This document shows positions 14,917-23,050 of a stretch of DNA of 37,020 nucleotides, in pieces. The notes under the pieces were generated by a model, which worked only from the letters and a program-made list of their open reading frames with translations, was not told the origin of the DNA and did not search any database. Both the position numbers and the translations under genes were made by a program. The stretch's first letter is position 1; each line of letters opens with the position of its first letter. Where the stretch lies: contig JAEZHK010000004.1 in the NCBI GenBank assembly GCA_023416655.1, positions 1 through 37,020 of the forward strand. Reading direction: 5' to 3'. This DNA is from Bacillota bacterium (GTDB lineage: Bacteria > Bacillota > Clostridia > Christensenellales > Aristaeellaceae).

Positions 14917-15458
14917 AGACGCTACTGCACATTTGCTGCGCGCCCTGCGCCATCGAGTGCATTGACGCGCTGCGCGGCGAGGGCCGGGAGTTGACCGGCT
15001 TCTGGTTCAACCCGAACATCCACCCGGTCACCGAGTACCGCGCGCGGCTCACGGCGCTGAAGGCTTACGCGGCACAGATTGATCTGCCGCTGCTGGGCCA
15101 CGACCGGTATGGCCTGAAGGACTTCGTCCGGGCGGTTTCTTCCGACCTCGACAACCGCTGCGGCGTCTGCTACGAAACGCGGCTCGATGAGGCGGCGGGC
15201 TTCGCCGCGGCGAACGGCTTTGAGGCGTTCACCACGACGCTGCTGATCAGCCCATACCAGAACCACGAACTTCTCTTGGAAACCGGCAGGCGCGCCGCCC
15301 GCGCGCACGGCGTTGAATTCCTTGAGCGCGATTTTCGGCCCCATTTCCGCGAGGGTCAGAAGCGTGCGCGGGAACTGGAACTGTACATGCAGAAGTACTG
15401 CGGGTGTGTGTTCAGCGAGGAGGAGCGGTATCATCCCAAGGCGTCCGAGATGGGTTGA
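14913..15458 (+). CDS. queH: Epoxyqueuosine reductase QueH
   Basis: 181 aa from the GTG at 14913. QueH (DUF208) performs the last step of queuosine synthesis in tRNA, reducing epoxyqueuosine, with an iron-sulfur cluster next to a second metal. Metal-site cysteines are visible at 8, 9, 12 and 16 (HICCAPCAIEC), 83 and 86 (RCGVCYETRL) and 163 and 165 (YCGCVF). FWFNPNIHPVTEYRAR is another family motif. The start is set by AAGGAGG seven bases upstream within the preceding mini-ORF. It ends the tdk-GNAT chain. Confidence 0.93.
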   Translation: MKTLLHICCAPCAIECIDALRGEGRELTGFWFNPNIHPVTEYRARLTALKAYAAQIDLPLLGHDRYGLKDFVRAVSSDLDNRCGVCYETRLDEAAGFAAANGFEAFTTTLLISPYQNHELLLETGRRAARAHGVEFLERDFRPHFREGQKRARELELYMQKYCGCVFSEEERYHPKASEMG

Positions 15459-15496
15459 TCGGATCGCAGGGGAATGGGTTGTTATCAGAACTTGCC

Positions 15497-15525
15497 TTGA
15501 CAAGTCGGCTGGATGATGCGATAAT
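15497..15525 (+). promoter_or_regulatory. Promoter of the DUF2798 gene
   Basis: TTGACA (15497-15502), 17-bp spacer, GATAAT (15520-15525). The start point falls near 15532, the left end of the long inverted repeat that follows. Confidence 0.75.
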
Positions 15526-15532
15526 ACCAGCA

Positions 15533-15650
15533 CAATAAAATAGCTCGAAAACGACACATGTTGTACTTTATGTACGTAAATCTGATTACGGGACGAGTAT
15601 TCGTAATTTGATGCGTACGGTCGACATGTGTTTTTCGAGCTTTTTTATTG
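15533..15650 (+). ncRNA. 118-nt inverted-repeat leader, possible attenuator
   Basis: The left arm 15533-15561 (CAATAAAA-T-AGCTCGAAAA... CACATGT) pairs with 15624-15650 over about 25 bp with one mismatch and a two-base bulge. Inside, GTACG (15572-15576) pairs with CGTAC and ATTACG (15585-15590) with CGTAAT (15602-15607). The 3' arm ends in AGCTTTTTTATTG, like an intrinsic terminator, 22 bases before the DUF2798 start. It could be a leader attenuator or a short inverted-repeat mobile relic. Confidence 0.5.
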
Positions 15651-15672
15651 AAACGATGAGGAGAGTGCCGAA

Positions 15673-16287
15673 ATGCCCAGGACCCAATTTCAACGAACGA
15701 TCTTCGCCCTGTTAACTGTTCTGGTAACCGTCCACGCGTATGTCTTTTATAGCCTGTATGTTGTCCACGGCGATTTGCTCATGGCCGAAAATCAAGCCAC
15801 AAGCGTGCTTCAAGCCATCGGTCGGCAAGGTGGCGTCTACGTGTTTGGTGCCTTCGTGCCCATTTGGACGGTTGTGCTCGTGGAATTCGCATTTGCGTTT
15901 ATTCTGGAAATGACGATCGGTAGCCCTTGGTCCTTCAAACTCGCCGCCCGCGTCTTTGACCCTCGCACAACCCACCCTGTTCACTTTGAAACCGCCATCA
16001 TCTCCGCGACTGTCGGCCTGATGTGCCCTATGATGAGCTTCGTGGCCGCGTGGCTATATTATCCGTACGCCATGGGATTCAATATCCTCACGCTGCTCGC
16101 CAATTGGCTCAAGCTCATGTGCCTGAACTTTCCGTTCGCCTGGTTTACCCAGGTCTTCTTCATACAGCCGCTCGTCCGAACCGTATTCAAACGGATTTTT
16201 GCCAAGGATATTGAGGCGCGTGGTGAATCTGAGGGCAAAGCCGATGATTCGCACCATAACCCATCGGCTGCCTGTGATGTATTGTAG
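15673..16287 (+). CDS. DUF2798 family membrane protein
   Basis: 204 aa; the ATG at 15673 follows GAGGAGAG. It has four hydrophobic segments (about 9-31, 53-78, 100-126, 135-165) and the family-typical FQRTIFALLTVLVTVHAYVF, FKLAARVFDPRTTHP, FETAIISATVGLMCPMMSF and NFPFAWFTQVFFIQP. DUF2798 proteins are inner-membrane proteins of unknown role. The gene is less GC-rich than its surroundings. It has its own promoter and the hairpin leader described upstream, so its expression may be controlled by premature termination. Confidence 0.85.
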   Translation: MPRTQFQRTIFALLTVLVTVHAYVFYSLYVVHGDLLMAENQATSVLQAIGRQGGVYVFGAFVPIWTVVLVEFAFAFILEMTIGSPWSFKLAARVFDPRTTHPVHFETAIISATVGLMCPMMSFVAAWLYYPYAMGFNILTLLANWLKLMCLNFPFAWFTQVFFIQPLVRTVFKRIFAKDIEARGESEGKADDSHHNPSAACDVL

Positions 16288-16324
16288 CGCCACAAGATGC
16301 AAAACTTATTTCCATTGCAGGTTG

Positions 16325-16353
16325 TTGACAACTGTTCAGAAACCCTCTATAAT
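16325..16353 (+). promoter_or_regulatory. Consensus promoter of the metG T-box operon
   Basis: TTGACA (16325-16330), 17-bp spacer, TATAAT (16348-16353): both hexamers are exact. Confidence 0.9.
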
Positions 16354-16359
16354 CGCAGG

Positions 16360-16609
16360 GAAAGGCGAAGAAGGATGGAGTAGCGTTCGGCGAAGCCCAA
16401 AGAGAGCCGGGGTTGGTGGAAACCGGCGGCGGATGCGAACGCGAACATGGATCCGGAGCCTCCGGGGTGAGCGGAATGCAAGCCGCGGGCGGGCGGTCCC
16501 GTTACAGGCCGGGCTGATTGAACGTCGGCCCAAAGGCCCGGTTTACCGGGCGAAGCAGGGTGGTACCGCGTTACGACGCCCCTCGCAGGCAGCGAGGGGC
16601 TATTTTTAT
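16360..16609 (+). ncRNA. T-box leader specific for methionine
   Basis: The T-box sequence AGGGTGGTACCGCG is at 16557-16570. Upstream, AGAGAGCCGG (16401-16410) with GGTGGAAACCGGC is the conserved stem I part, and GAAC-ATG-GATCCGGAG puts the specifier codon ATG (Met) at 16447-16449. Then comes the terminator GCCCCTCGC (16578-16586) / GCGAGGGGC (16592-16600) with TATTTTTA; the T-box can pair its 5' half to form the antiterminator. Uncharged tRNA(Met) would stabilise the antiterminator and turn on metG. Confidence 0.95.
16578..16609 (+). terminator. T-box-controlled terminator before metG
   Basis: Nine-bp perfect stem GCCCCTCGC / GCGAGGGGC, 5-nt loop, then TATTTTTAT. It is the regulated terminator of the T-box. 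Confidence 0.9.
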
Positions 16610-16623
16610 CGGGGGGAATCTTC

Positions 16624-18597
16624 ATGGCTAAACCTACGTTTTACATCACCACACCGATCTATTATCCAAGCGACCGGCTGCACATCGGCAACACCTATAC
16701 CACCGTCGCCGCCGACGCCATGACGCGCTTCAAGCGGCAGATGGGCTATGACGCGTTCTTTTTGACCGGCACCGACGAGCACGGCCAGAAGATCGAGCGC
16801 AAGGCCGAGGCCGCGGGCAAGTCGCCGAAGGCATTCGTGGACGAGATCGTCGACGGCATCAAAAAGCTCTGGGTCGCCATGGGCATCGAGTACGACGACT
16901 TCATCCGCACCACCGACGAACGGCATGAAAAGGCCGTGCAGAAGATCTTCAAGCAGTTTTACGATCAGGGAGACATCTACAAGAGCGAGTACGAGGGCCT
17001 GTACTGCACGCCCTGCGAGTCCTTCTGGACGCCCACCCAGCTGGTGAACGGCTGCTGCCCGGACTGCGGCAGGCCCGTCGAGCCGACCCGCGAGGAGAGT
17101 TATTTCTTCCGGATGAGCAAGTATCAGGACTGGCTGATCGAGCACATCGAGAGCCATCCGGACTTCATCCAGCCGGCCTCCCGCGCCAACGAGATGCTGT
17201 CGAATTTCCTCCGGCCGGGGCTTCAGGACCTGTGCGTCAGCCGCACCTCCTTCAAGTGGGGCATCCCGGTGGACTTCGACCCGCGGCACGTGATCTACGT
17301 GTGGATCGACGCGCTGTCCAACTACATCACGGCGTTGGGCTACGGCTCGGACGACGACAGCGTGTTCAAAAAGTACTGGCCCTGCGACGTGCACCTGATG
17401 GGCAAGGACATCATCCGCTTCCACACCATCTACTGGCCGATCATGCTGAAGGCGCTGGGGCTCCCGCTGCCCAAGCAGGTGTTCGCCCACGGCTGGCTGA
17501 TGTTCGGCGCAGACAAGATGAGTAAGTCCAAGGGCAACGTGGTCTACCCGCTGCCGCTGGTGGAGCGCTTCGGCGCGGATGCGTTGAGGTACTACCTCCT
17601 TCGCGAGATGCCGTTCGGCTCCGACGGCAACTGCACGCTCGAGACCATCCTGACCCGCATGAACGCCGACCTCGCCAACGACCTGGGCAACCTCGTCTCC
17701 CGCACCGTGGCGATGATCGAGAAGTATTTCGACGGCGTCGTGCCCGCGCCGGGCGCGGAGACCGAACTTGAAACCGCGCTGCGCGAAAAGTTCCTCGCGC
17801 TCCCCGGTCAGTACGCGCAGCACATGAACGAATTGCAGTTCTCGGTGGCGCTCTCGGATGTGTGGAAGCTGGTGGGCGACCTCAACCGCTACATCGACCA
17901 GACCACCCCGTGGATCCTGGCGAAAGACAGCTACGGCATGGAGCGGCTCAAGACCGTGCTGTACACCCTCGCCGAGTGCGTGCGCGGCGTGGCCATTCTG
18001 ATCGAAGCCGCCATGCCCAAGACGCCGGAGCGCATCTTCGAGCAGCTGGGCGTGACCGATCCCGCGCTCAAGGCCTGGGAAAGCCTGTCCTCCTACGGCG
18101 GGCTTGTGCCTGGCACCGTGGTCAAAAAAGGCGCGGCGCTGTTCCCGCGCATCGACCTCGAGAAGGAGATGGCGGAGCTCGCCCCGAAGAAGGAAGAGCC
18201 CGCGCCCGCGCCGGAACCCGAACCCGCCAAGCCCGAGCCGAAGGCAGAGGCCCACGCGGCGGAAGCGCCCGCGGAGATCACCATCGACGACTTCATGAAG
18301 GTCGCCTTGCGCACCGCGAAGGTGCTGGCCTGCGAAAAGGTGCAGGGCAGCGACAAGCTCTTGAAGTCCACGCTGGAGGTGGGCGGCGAGACGCGCACGG
18401 TGCTCAGCGGCATCGCGCAGTACTACAGCCCTGAGGAGATGGTCGGCAAGACCGTCGTGCTGGTCGCGAACCTCGCGCCCCGCAAGATGCGCGGCGTCAT
18501 GAGCCAGGGCATGATCCTGTGCGCCTCGGACGAAAACGGCAACCTGAAGCTGGCGACCGTCGAGGACGGCTTTGCCAGCGGCATGGAGATTCGCTGA
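16624..18597 (+). CDS. metG: Methionyl-tRNA synthetase
   Basis: 657 aa, the long form with a C-terminal tRNA-binding domain. It charges tRNA(Met) in the cytoplasm. The HIGH motif is RLHIGNTY (HIGN 20-23) and KMSKS is at 298-302. The zinc-binding insert carries CTPC (128-131) and a second Cys pair in GCCPDC. A Pro/Glu/Ala-rich linker (about 520-550) precedes the EMAP/Trbp111-type tRNA-binding domain (about 551-657). The ATG follows GGGGGG at seven bases. Controlled by the T-box upstream. The stop overlaps the tatD start (TGATG), as in many Firmicutes. Confidence 0.98.
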   Translation: MAKPTFYITTPIYYPSDRLHIGNTYTTVAADAMTRFKRQMGYDAFFLTGTDEHGQKIERKAEAAGKSPKAFVDEIVDGIKKLWVAMGIEYDDFIRTTDERHEKAVQKIFKQFYDQGDIYKSEYEGLYCTPCESFWTPTQLVNGCCPDCGRPVEPTREESYFFRMSKYQDWLIEHIESHPDFIQPASRANEMLSNFLRPGLQDLCVSRTSFKWGIPVDFDPRHVIYVWIDALSNYITALGYGSDDDSVFKKYWPCDVHLMGKDIIRFHTIYWPIMLKALGLPLPKQVFAHGWLMFGADKMSKSKGNVVYPLPLVERFGADALRYYLLREMPFGSDGNCTLETILTRMNADLANDLGNLVSRTVAMIEKYFDGVVPAPGAETELETALREKFLALPGQYAQHMNELQFSVALSDVWKLVGDLNRYIDQTTPWILAKDSYGMERLKTVLYTLAECVRGVAILIEAAMPKTPERIFEQLGVTDPALKAWESLSSYGGLVPGTVVKKGAALFPRIDLEKEMAELAPKKEEPAPAPEPEPAKPEPKAEAHAAEAPAEITIDDFMKVALRTAKVLACEKVQGSDKLLKSTLEVGGETRTVLSGIAQYYSPEEMVGKTVVLVANLAPRKMRGVMSQGMILCASDENGNLKLATVEDGFASGMEIR

Positions 18598-19382
18598 TGA
18601 ACCTGTTCGACACCCACTGCCATCTGACCGACGAGCGATTCCGGGAGGACTTCGATCAGGTGATCGTCCGGATGCGGGAGAGCGGCGTCCATCAGGCCGT
18701 CGTGATCGGCGACGTGTCCGATGATACCGACGCGCCCGACGCGCTCAAGCTGTGCGACGCGTATGATTTTCTGTACGCCGCCGTCGGCCTGCACCCGCAC
18801 GTCGCGTCCGTCTGGAACGCCGAAACCGCCGGGAGGCTTGCGGGCTACCTCGGTCATCCCAAGGCCGTGTGCCTGGGCGAGATCGGCCTCGACTACCATT
18901 ACGACCTTTCGCCCCGGCCCAAGCAATTGGAGGCGTTCGAGGCGCAGCTGGACATGGCGCTGGACCTTGACAAGCCCGTGGCGCTGCACGTCCGTGAGGC
19001 GCACGGCGAGGTCACCGACATCCTGCGCGCCCGCCACCGCGCCGGGCGGCTGCCGAGCTGCCTGCTGCACTGCTACTCCGGCAGCTGGGAGAGCGCCAAG
19101 ACCTACCTCTCGATGGGCATGTACGTGTCGCTCTCAGGTTCCGTCACGTTCAAGAATGCGCCGAAGCTGCACGAGGTGGCGAAGAACATGCCGCTGGACA
19201 GGCTCATGGTCGAGACCGACTGCCCCTACCTCGCGCCGGAACCGATGCGCGGCCGCCGGAACGAGCCATCCTTTGTGGCCCATACCGCCCGGCGGGTGGC
19301 CGAGCTTCGCGGCATGAACCCGGAAGCGCTGGCCGCGGCGACCACCGAAAACGGCAAACGCTTCTTCCGCCTGCCGGGGTAA
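18597..19382 (+). CDS. tatD: TatD family metal-dependent hydrolase / DNase
   Basis: 261 aa. The start is the ATG at 18597 overlapping the metG stop by one base, with GGAG about nine bases upstream. Metal ligands of the TatD family are visible: His in FDTHCHLTD (4-12), Glu in LGEIGLDYHYD, His in VALHVREA, His in LLHCYSG and Asp in METDCPYLAPEP is replaced by VETDCPYLAPEP. The family hydrolyses phosphodiesters, with reported 3'-5' exonuclease activity. Pairing with metG is a conserved arrangement in Firmicutes. Confidence 0.92.
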   Translation: MNLFDTHCHLTDERFREDFDQVIVRMRESGVHQAVVIGDVSDDTDAPDALKLCDAYDFLYAAVGLHPHVASVWNAETAGRLAGYLGHPKAVCLGEIGLDYHYDLSPRPKQLEAFEAQLDMALDLDKPVALHVREAHGEVTDILRARHRAGRLPSCLLHCYSGSWESAKTYLSMGMYVSLSGSVTFKNAPKLHEVAKNMPLDRLMVETDCPYLAPEPMRGRRNEPSFVAHTARRVAELRGMNPEALAAATTENGKRFFRLPG

Positions 19383-19426
19383 ACAATCACTTGCGGATTG
19401 CTGACAAATCCCGTCGTCCATCTAAT

Positions 19427-19594
19427 CGTTCCCGGCGACTTGTCGTCGGGAACGCAGTTTCCGTAACCAGTGCGCACTACTTACGGAGGAAACAATTCCT
19501 GAGGTCAGTGAGCCGCCCGGAAATCCCGCAGGTGTTTGGCTCACGCAGATTTCCTCCCATCGCGTAGAAAATCCGCCCGGCGGATTTTCTACGC
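19427..19594 (-). repeat. Multi-hairpin intergenic element, copy 3 (inverted)
   Basis: The same modules in reverse order relative to the plus strand. D: CGTTCCCG...CGGGAACG at 19427-19454. C: GTTTCC (19458-19463) / GGAAAC (19487-19492) with an inner CCGTAA/TTACGG and AGTG/CACT. B: GTGAGCC (19508-19514) / GGCTCAC (19538-19544). A: GCGTAGAAAATCCGCC (19562-19577) pairing with 19579-19594. The A stem has a T-to-A change matched on the other arm relative to copies 4 and 5. Confidence 0.8.
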
Positions 19595-19615
19595 TCACAT
19601 TTTTCACAGGATTGT

Positions 19616-19644
19616 TTGAATCCCTTCCCGGAAAGTGCTACAAT
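19616..19644 (+). promoter_or_regulatory. Promoter of the PHP gene
   Basis: TTGAAT (19616-19621), 17-bp spacer, TACAAT (19639-19644). Confidence 0.6.
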
Positions 19645-19672
19645 ACTTGAAAGCACGATACGGGAAGGGATT
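19619..19672. promoter_or_regulatory. Nested inverted repeats around the -10 box of the PHP gene
   Basis: AATCCCTTCCCG (19619-19630) and CGGGAAGGGATT (19661-19672) are perfect 12-bp arms separated by 30 bp; their centres are 42 bp apart, about four helical turns. Inside are GTGCT (19635-19639) and AGCAC (19652-19656). The -10 box lies between the arms. It may be a two-site operator or a leader hairpin. Confidence 0.6.
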
Positions 19673-19705
19673 TTACTTTCCGGTTGAAATGACGGAGGGA
19701 ATGCG

Positions 19706-21001
19706 ATGACTGCCACCAAAGCGGAAATCCTGGAGCGGCTCAACGCGCCGGAGCGGCTGAAAAACCTTGAAACGCTGGTCAAAGAGGTCAAGGCGGGCAA
19801 AACTCCAACGCCGGTCACCGGCCGGGACGTGAACAACCACATCCACACCCAGTACTCTTTCTCGCCCTACACGCCCACGGCGGCCGCGTGGTTTGCCTGG
19901 CAGGCGGGGCTTTGCACCGCGGGCATCATCGACCACGACTCCGTCGCCGGCGCGAAGGAATTCCTCGCCGCCTGCAGGCTGGTGGGCATCGCGGGCACCA
20001 TCGGCATCGAGTGCCGCGTGAACCTGGACGGCACGCCCTTTGAAGGCCGGAAGGTCAACAATCCCGACCAGTCCGGTATCATCTACACCACCATCCACGG
20101 CATCCCGCACAACCGGATCGACGAGGTGGGCGCCTTCTTCGCGCCCTACCGCGAGAAGCGAAACGTCCGCAACCGCAAAATGGTGGAGGGCGTCAACCGC
20201 CTGATGGAACCCTACGGCCTGACCATCGATTTTGACCGGGACGTGCTGCCGCTGTCGCGCTATCCGGAAGGCGGCGGCGTCACCGAGCGCCACATCGCCT
20301 GCGCGCTGGCGCTCAGGCTCCTCGAGGCTTTCGGGCCTGGCGACGCGCTGGCGTCCTTCATCAAAAACACGCTCAAGCTGCCGCTCTCCGAGAAGGTCGA
20401 GGGCTACCTCACCCAGGCGGAGAACCCCGACAGGATGTACGACCTCTTGGGCTGGATCAAGGCGGAACTGATCGCCAAGTTCTACGTGGACGCCACCGAC
20501 GAGTGTCCGTCAGTTGCCGAGGTGTTGGCGCTGTCCGAGCGCGTGGGCGCGATCTCCGCCTACCCGTACCTTGGCGACGTGGGCGATTCGGTTACCGGCG
20601 ACAAGCGCGCGCAGAAGTTCGAGGACGACTTCCTGCCGGAGCTCTTCGCCTTCCTGAAGGACGCGGGCTACCGCGGCGTCACCTACATGCCCTCCCGGAA
20701 CACCCGCGCCCAGTTCGACCGCCTGCGCGCGCTGGCGCAGCAGCATGGGTTCTTCGAGATCAGCGGCGAGGACATCAACTCCCCCCGCCAGTCCTTCGTA
20801 TGCATGGCCCAGCGGGACCCGGTTTTCGACCACCTGTACGACGCCACCTGGGCGCTGATCGCCCATGAGAACCTGGCCACGAAGGACCCGGAGGCGGGCT
20901 TCTTCGCGCCGAAGTCGGTGGCGAAAACCCCGGACATTGCGGAGCGCATCCGGGCCTTTGCCAAGGCCGCGCTCGACACCCACAGGCGAGGAGGGTTTTG
21001 A
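19706..21001 (+). CDS. PHP-domain metal-dependent phosphoesterase
   Basis: 431 aa. The PHP (polymerase and histidinol phosphatase) fold is shown by NNHIHTQYSF (His45, His47), IIDHDSV (Asp76, His77, Asp78) and IGIECRV (Glu102), the usual metal ligands. Residues 1-40 form a helical N-terminus, and the protein is longer than simple PHP phosphatases, so it belongs to a separate uncharacterised subfamily; the substrate is unknown. An ATG at 19706 follows GGAGGGAATGCG. It has its own promoter with striking inverted repeats, and its stop nearly touches the next gene. Confidence 0.8.
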   Translation: MTATKAEILERLNAPERLKNLETLVKEVKAGKTPTPVTGRDVNNHIHTQYSFSPYTPTAAAWFAWQAGLCTAGIIDHDSVAGAKEFLAACRLVGIAGTIGIECRVNLDGTPFEGRKVNNPDQSGIIYTTIHGIPHNRIDEVGAFFAPYREKRNVRNRKMVEGVNRLMEPYGLTIDFDRDVLPLSRYPEGGGVTERHIACALALRLLEAFGPGDALASFIKNTLKLPLSEKVEGYLTQAENPDRMYDLLGWIKAELIAKFYVDATDECPSVAEVLALSERVGAISAYPYLGDVGDSVTGDKRAQKFEDDFLPELFAFLKDAGYRGVTYMPSRNTRAQFDRLRALAQQHGFFEISGEDINSPRQSFVCMAQRDPVFDHLYDATWALIAHENLATKDPEAGFFAPKSVAKTPDIAERIRAFAKAALDTHRRGGF

Positions 21002-21541
21002 TTGCCCCACATCATTGGTGAAAAGGTCATGCTCAGGGACTTCCGGCAGGAGGACATCTCCGGCATGCGCGCCTGGTGCAACGACCCGGAGGTGACCCGC
21101 TATTTAAGCTCGCGCTACACCGCGCCCATCCCCTGGGAGCAGACCGAGGCGGAACTGAACCGCTACCTAAACGGCGACGCGGGCGGCTACAACCTGGTGG
21201 TGGCCGAGCGGGAAAGCGGCAAGTACCTGGGGCAGGTGGCGCTTTTCATGATCGACAACCTGTCCCGCAAGGCGGAGCTGGCCATCGTTTTTGCCCCGGA
21301 CAGCGTTGGGAAGGGCTACGGCAGCGAGGCGATGAGGCTGCTTCTGAACTTCGGCTTCGGGCAGGTCAACCTGAACCGCATCTGGCTGACGGTCAACGCC
21401 GGGAACCAGCGCGCCATGCACGTCTATGAAAAGGCGGGCTTTACGCGGGAGGGCGTCTTCCGGCAGGACCGCTACTTTGACGGGCAGTACGAGGACGTGG
21501 TGGTCATGTCCATCCTCAGGGAGGAGTTCTACCATGTATGA
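21002..21541 (+). CDS. GNAT acetyltransferase (RimJ/RimL type), first of a pair
   Basis: 179 aa from a TTG at 21002, set by GAGGAGGG six bases upstream and immediately after the PHP stop. The motif A region is IVFAPDSVGKGYGSEAMRLL (about 99-118) and the C-terminal LTVNAGNQRAMHVYEKAGF (about 132-150) is typical of RimJ/RimL-like enzymes that acetylate protein N-termini or small amines. The acceptor is unknown. It overlaps the next GNAT gene by eight bases. Confidence 0.85.
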   Translation: MPHIIGEKVMLRDFRQEDISGMRAWCNDPEVTRYLSSRYTAPIPWEQTEAELNRYLNGDAGGYNLVVAERESGKYLGQVALFMIDNLSRKAELAIVFAPDSVGKGYGSEAMRLLLNFGFGQVNLNRIWLTVNAGNQRAMHVYEKAGFTREGVFRQDRYFDGQYEDVVVMSILREEFYHV

Positions 21542-22091
21542 GGGGAAGCTGGTTCGCCTGAGGGCGATGCGCGCGGAGGACGCGGAGAAGTACGTCGTCT
21601 GGATGAACATCCAGGACACCGCCGAAAAGCTCTTCGGCGGCGCGATGCCGCTGACGCTGGAGCAGGAGCGAGAGTGGATTTCCCAAAATGCCGGGCGGCG
21701 GGAGGAACAGTGCCAATTTGCGGTGGAGACGCTGGACGGGCGGCTCATCGGCTCCTGCAGCTACCACATGCTGGACTGGAAAAACCGACGCGCCATGGTG
21801 GGATGGAACATCGGGGACCCGGAGATTCGCGGCAAGGGCTATGGCGCCGACATGATCGAGACGCTGCTGAAAGTCTGCTTCGAGGTGCTGGGGCTTCGGA
21901 AGGTATCGCTGTGCGTGTATGAATTCAACGAGGCCATCCGCCTCTACGAGCGGCTGGGCTTTACGCTGGAGGGTGTATTCCGCAAGGAGCGGTATGCCCG
22001 CGGCCGGTGGTGGGACGAGCGCCGCTACGGCATGTTCAAAACCGAGTGGGCCGCGCAGCGCGGCATCTTGTTGAGCGGGGACGAGGAATAG
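21534..22091 (+). CDS. GNAT acetyltransferase (RimJ/RimL type), second of a pair
   Basis: 185 aa; the ATG at 21534 lies inside the end of the first GNAT gene with GGGAGGAG upstream. Motif A is WNIGDPEIRGKGYGADMIET (about 94-113) and VYEFNEAIRLYERLGF is the C-terminal motif. It resembles the preceding gene in layout and in MxxGKLVRLR-type start, so the two probably arose by an old duplication. The acceptor is unknown. It is two bases from prmA. Confidence 0.85.
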   Translation: MYEGKLVRLRAMRAEDAEKYVVWMNIQDTAEKLFGGAMPLTLEQEREWISQNAGRREEQCQFAVETLDGRLIGSCSYHMLDWKNRRAMVGWNIGDPEIRGKGYGADMIETLLKVCFEVLGLRKVSLCVYEFNEAIRLYERLGFTLEGVFRKERYARGRWWDERRYGMFKTEWAAQRGILLSGDEE

Positions 22092-22093
22092 GC

Positions 22094-23050
22094 ATGGAAT
22101 GGATTGAACTGACGGTTCTGACCACCACCGAGGGCTCGGAAATCGTATCGGCGCAGCTCATCGAGGCGGGCTCCGCCGGCACCGTCATCGAGGACCGCAA
22201 CGACTTCAAGCTGAACCAGCGGCCCGAAGGGCGCTGGGACATCATGGACGAGTCCATCATTGAGAAGTTGGGCGAGGACGTGAAGGTCACCGGCTACTAC
22301 CCCGTGGACGAGCGGGCGGCGGACGCGGTGGCCGACGTGCGCGCGCGAATGGAAGCCCTCCGGGGCATGGACCTGGGGATCGACTTTGGAAAGCTGGAAG
22401 TCCTCTTGGGCAAGGTGGACGAGGAGGACTGGGCCGAGTGCTGGAAGGCCTACTACAAGCCCTTCAAGATCGGGGAAAAGCTGGCCATCCGGCCCAGCTG
22501 GACGGAATATGAGGCGCAGCCGGGCGACCTCGTCATCGAACTGGACCCGGGCATGGCGTTCGGCACCGGCACCCACGAGACCACGGCGTTGTGCGCCTCG
22601 TGGCTGGAGGAGCTGGTCACGCCCGGCATCAAGGCCATCGATCTGGGCACCGGCACGGGCATTCTGGCCATCGCGGCGGCGCTCCTCGGGGCGAAGGACG
22701 TGCTGGCCACCGACATCGACCCGGTCGCTGTGCGCATCGCGCGGGAGAACGTGCGGATCAACCATGTGGAGAATGCCGTCCGCGCGCAGGAGGCTGACGT
22801 GCTGGCGGGCATCGGCGAAACGGCGGACCTCGTGATCGCCAACATCATCACCGACGTGATCATCATGATCGCCCCCGCCGTGTTCCGCCATGTGAACGCG
22901 GGCGGCGTCTTCCTTTGTTCTGGCATCTCGCGCTGCCGCTGGGACGAGATCGTCGAAGCGCTTGAGGGCGCGGGGTTTCAAGACATCGTCAAGCGCGAGC
23001 GGGGCGAGTGGGCGGCCTTCGCCTCCAAGAAGCCGTGCGCCGCTTCCTGA
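22094..23050 (+). CDS. prmA: Ribosomal protein L11 methyltransferase
   Basis: 318 aa, the family length. PrmA trimethylates lysines and the N-terminus of ribosomal protein L11 using SAM. The N-terminal L11-binding domain MEWIELTVLTTTEGSEIVSA is followed by the signature DPGMAFGTGTHETT (about 152-165), motif I IDLGTGTGILAIAAALLGAK (about 181-200) and the NPPY-like VIANIITDV. The ATG at 22094 is three bases past the preceding stop. It overlaps rsmE by 16 bases, an arrangement conserved in many Firmicutes. Confidence 0.96.
   Translation: MEWIELTVLTTTEGSEIVSAQLIEAGSAGTVIEDRNDFKLNQRPEGRWDIMDESIIEKLGEDVKVTGYYPVDERAADAVADVRARMEALRGMDLGIDFGKLEVLLGKVDEEDWAECWKAYYKPFKIGEKLAIRPSWTEYEAQPGDLVIELDPGMAFGTGTHETTALCASWLEELVTPGIKAIDLGTGTGILAIAAALLGAKDVLATDIDPVAVRIARENVRINHVENAVRAQEADVLAGIGETADLVIANIITDVIIMIAPAVFRHVNAGGVFLCSGISRCRWDEIVEALEGAGFQDIVKRERGEWAAFASKKPCAAS

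Larger units (their letters stand above)
14723..15007 (+). repeat. Three tandem 95-bp units carrying the queH start
   Basis: Units begin at GTG codons 14723, 14818 and 14913, exactly 95 bp apart. The first two end with AAGGAGGCGGGCGC, the ribosome binding site of the next unit; the third diverges after about 81 bp and continues as full-length queH. Since 95 is not a multiple of three, each short frame closes in a GTGA overlap with the next start. Confidence 0.9.

Noticed and set aside
15533..15650. Known riboswitch (purine, fluoride, preQ1, c-di-GMP)
   Set aside because: None of the conserved core sequences I know for these classes is present.
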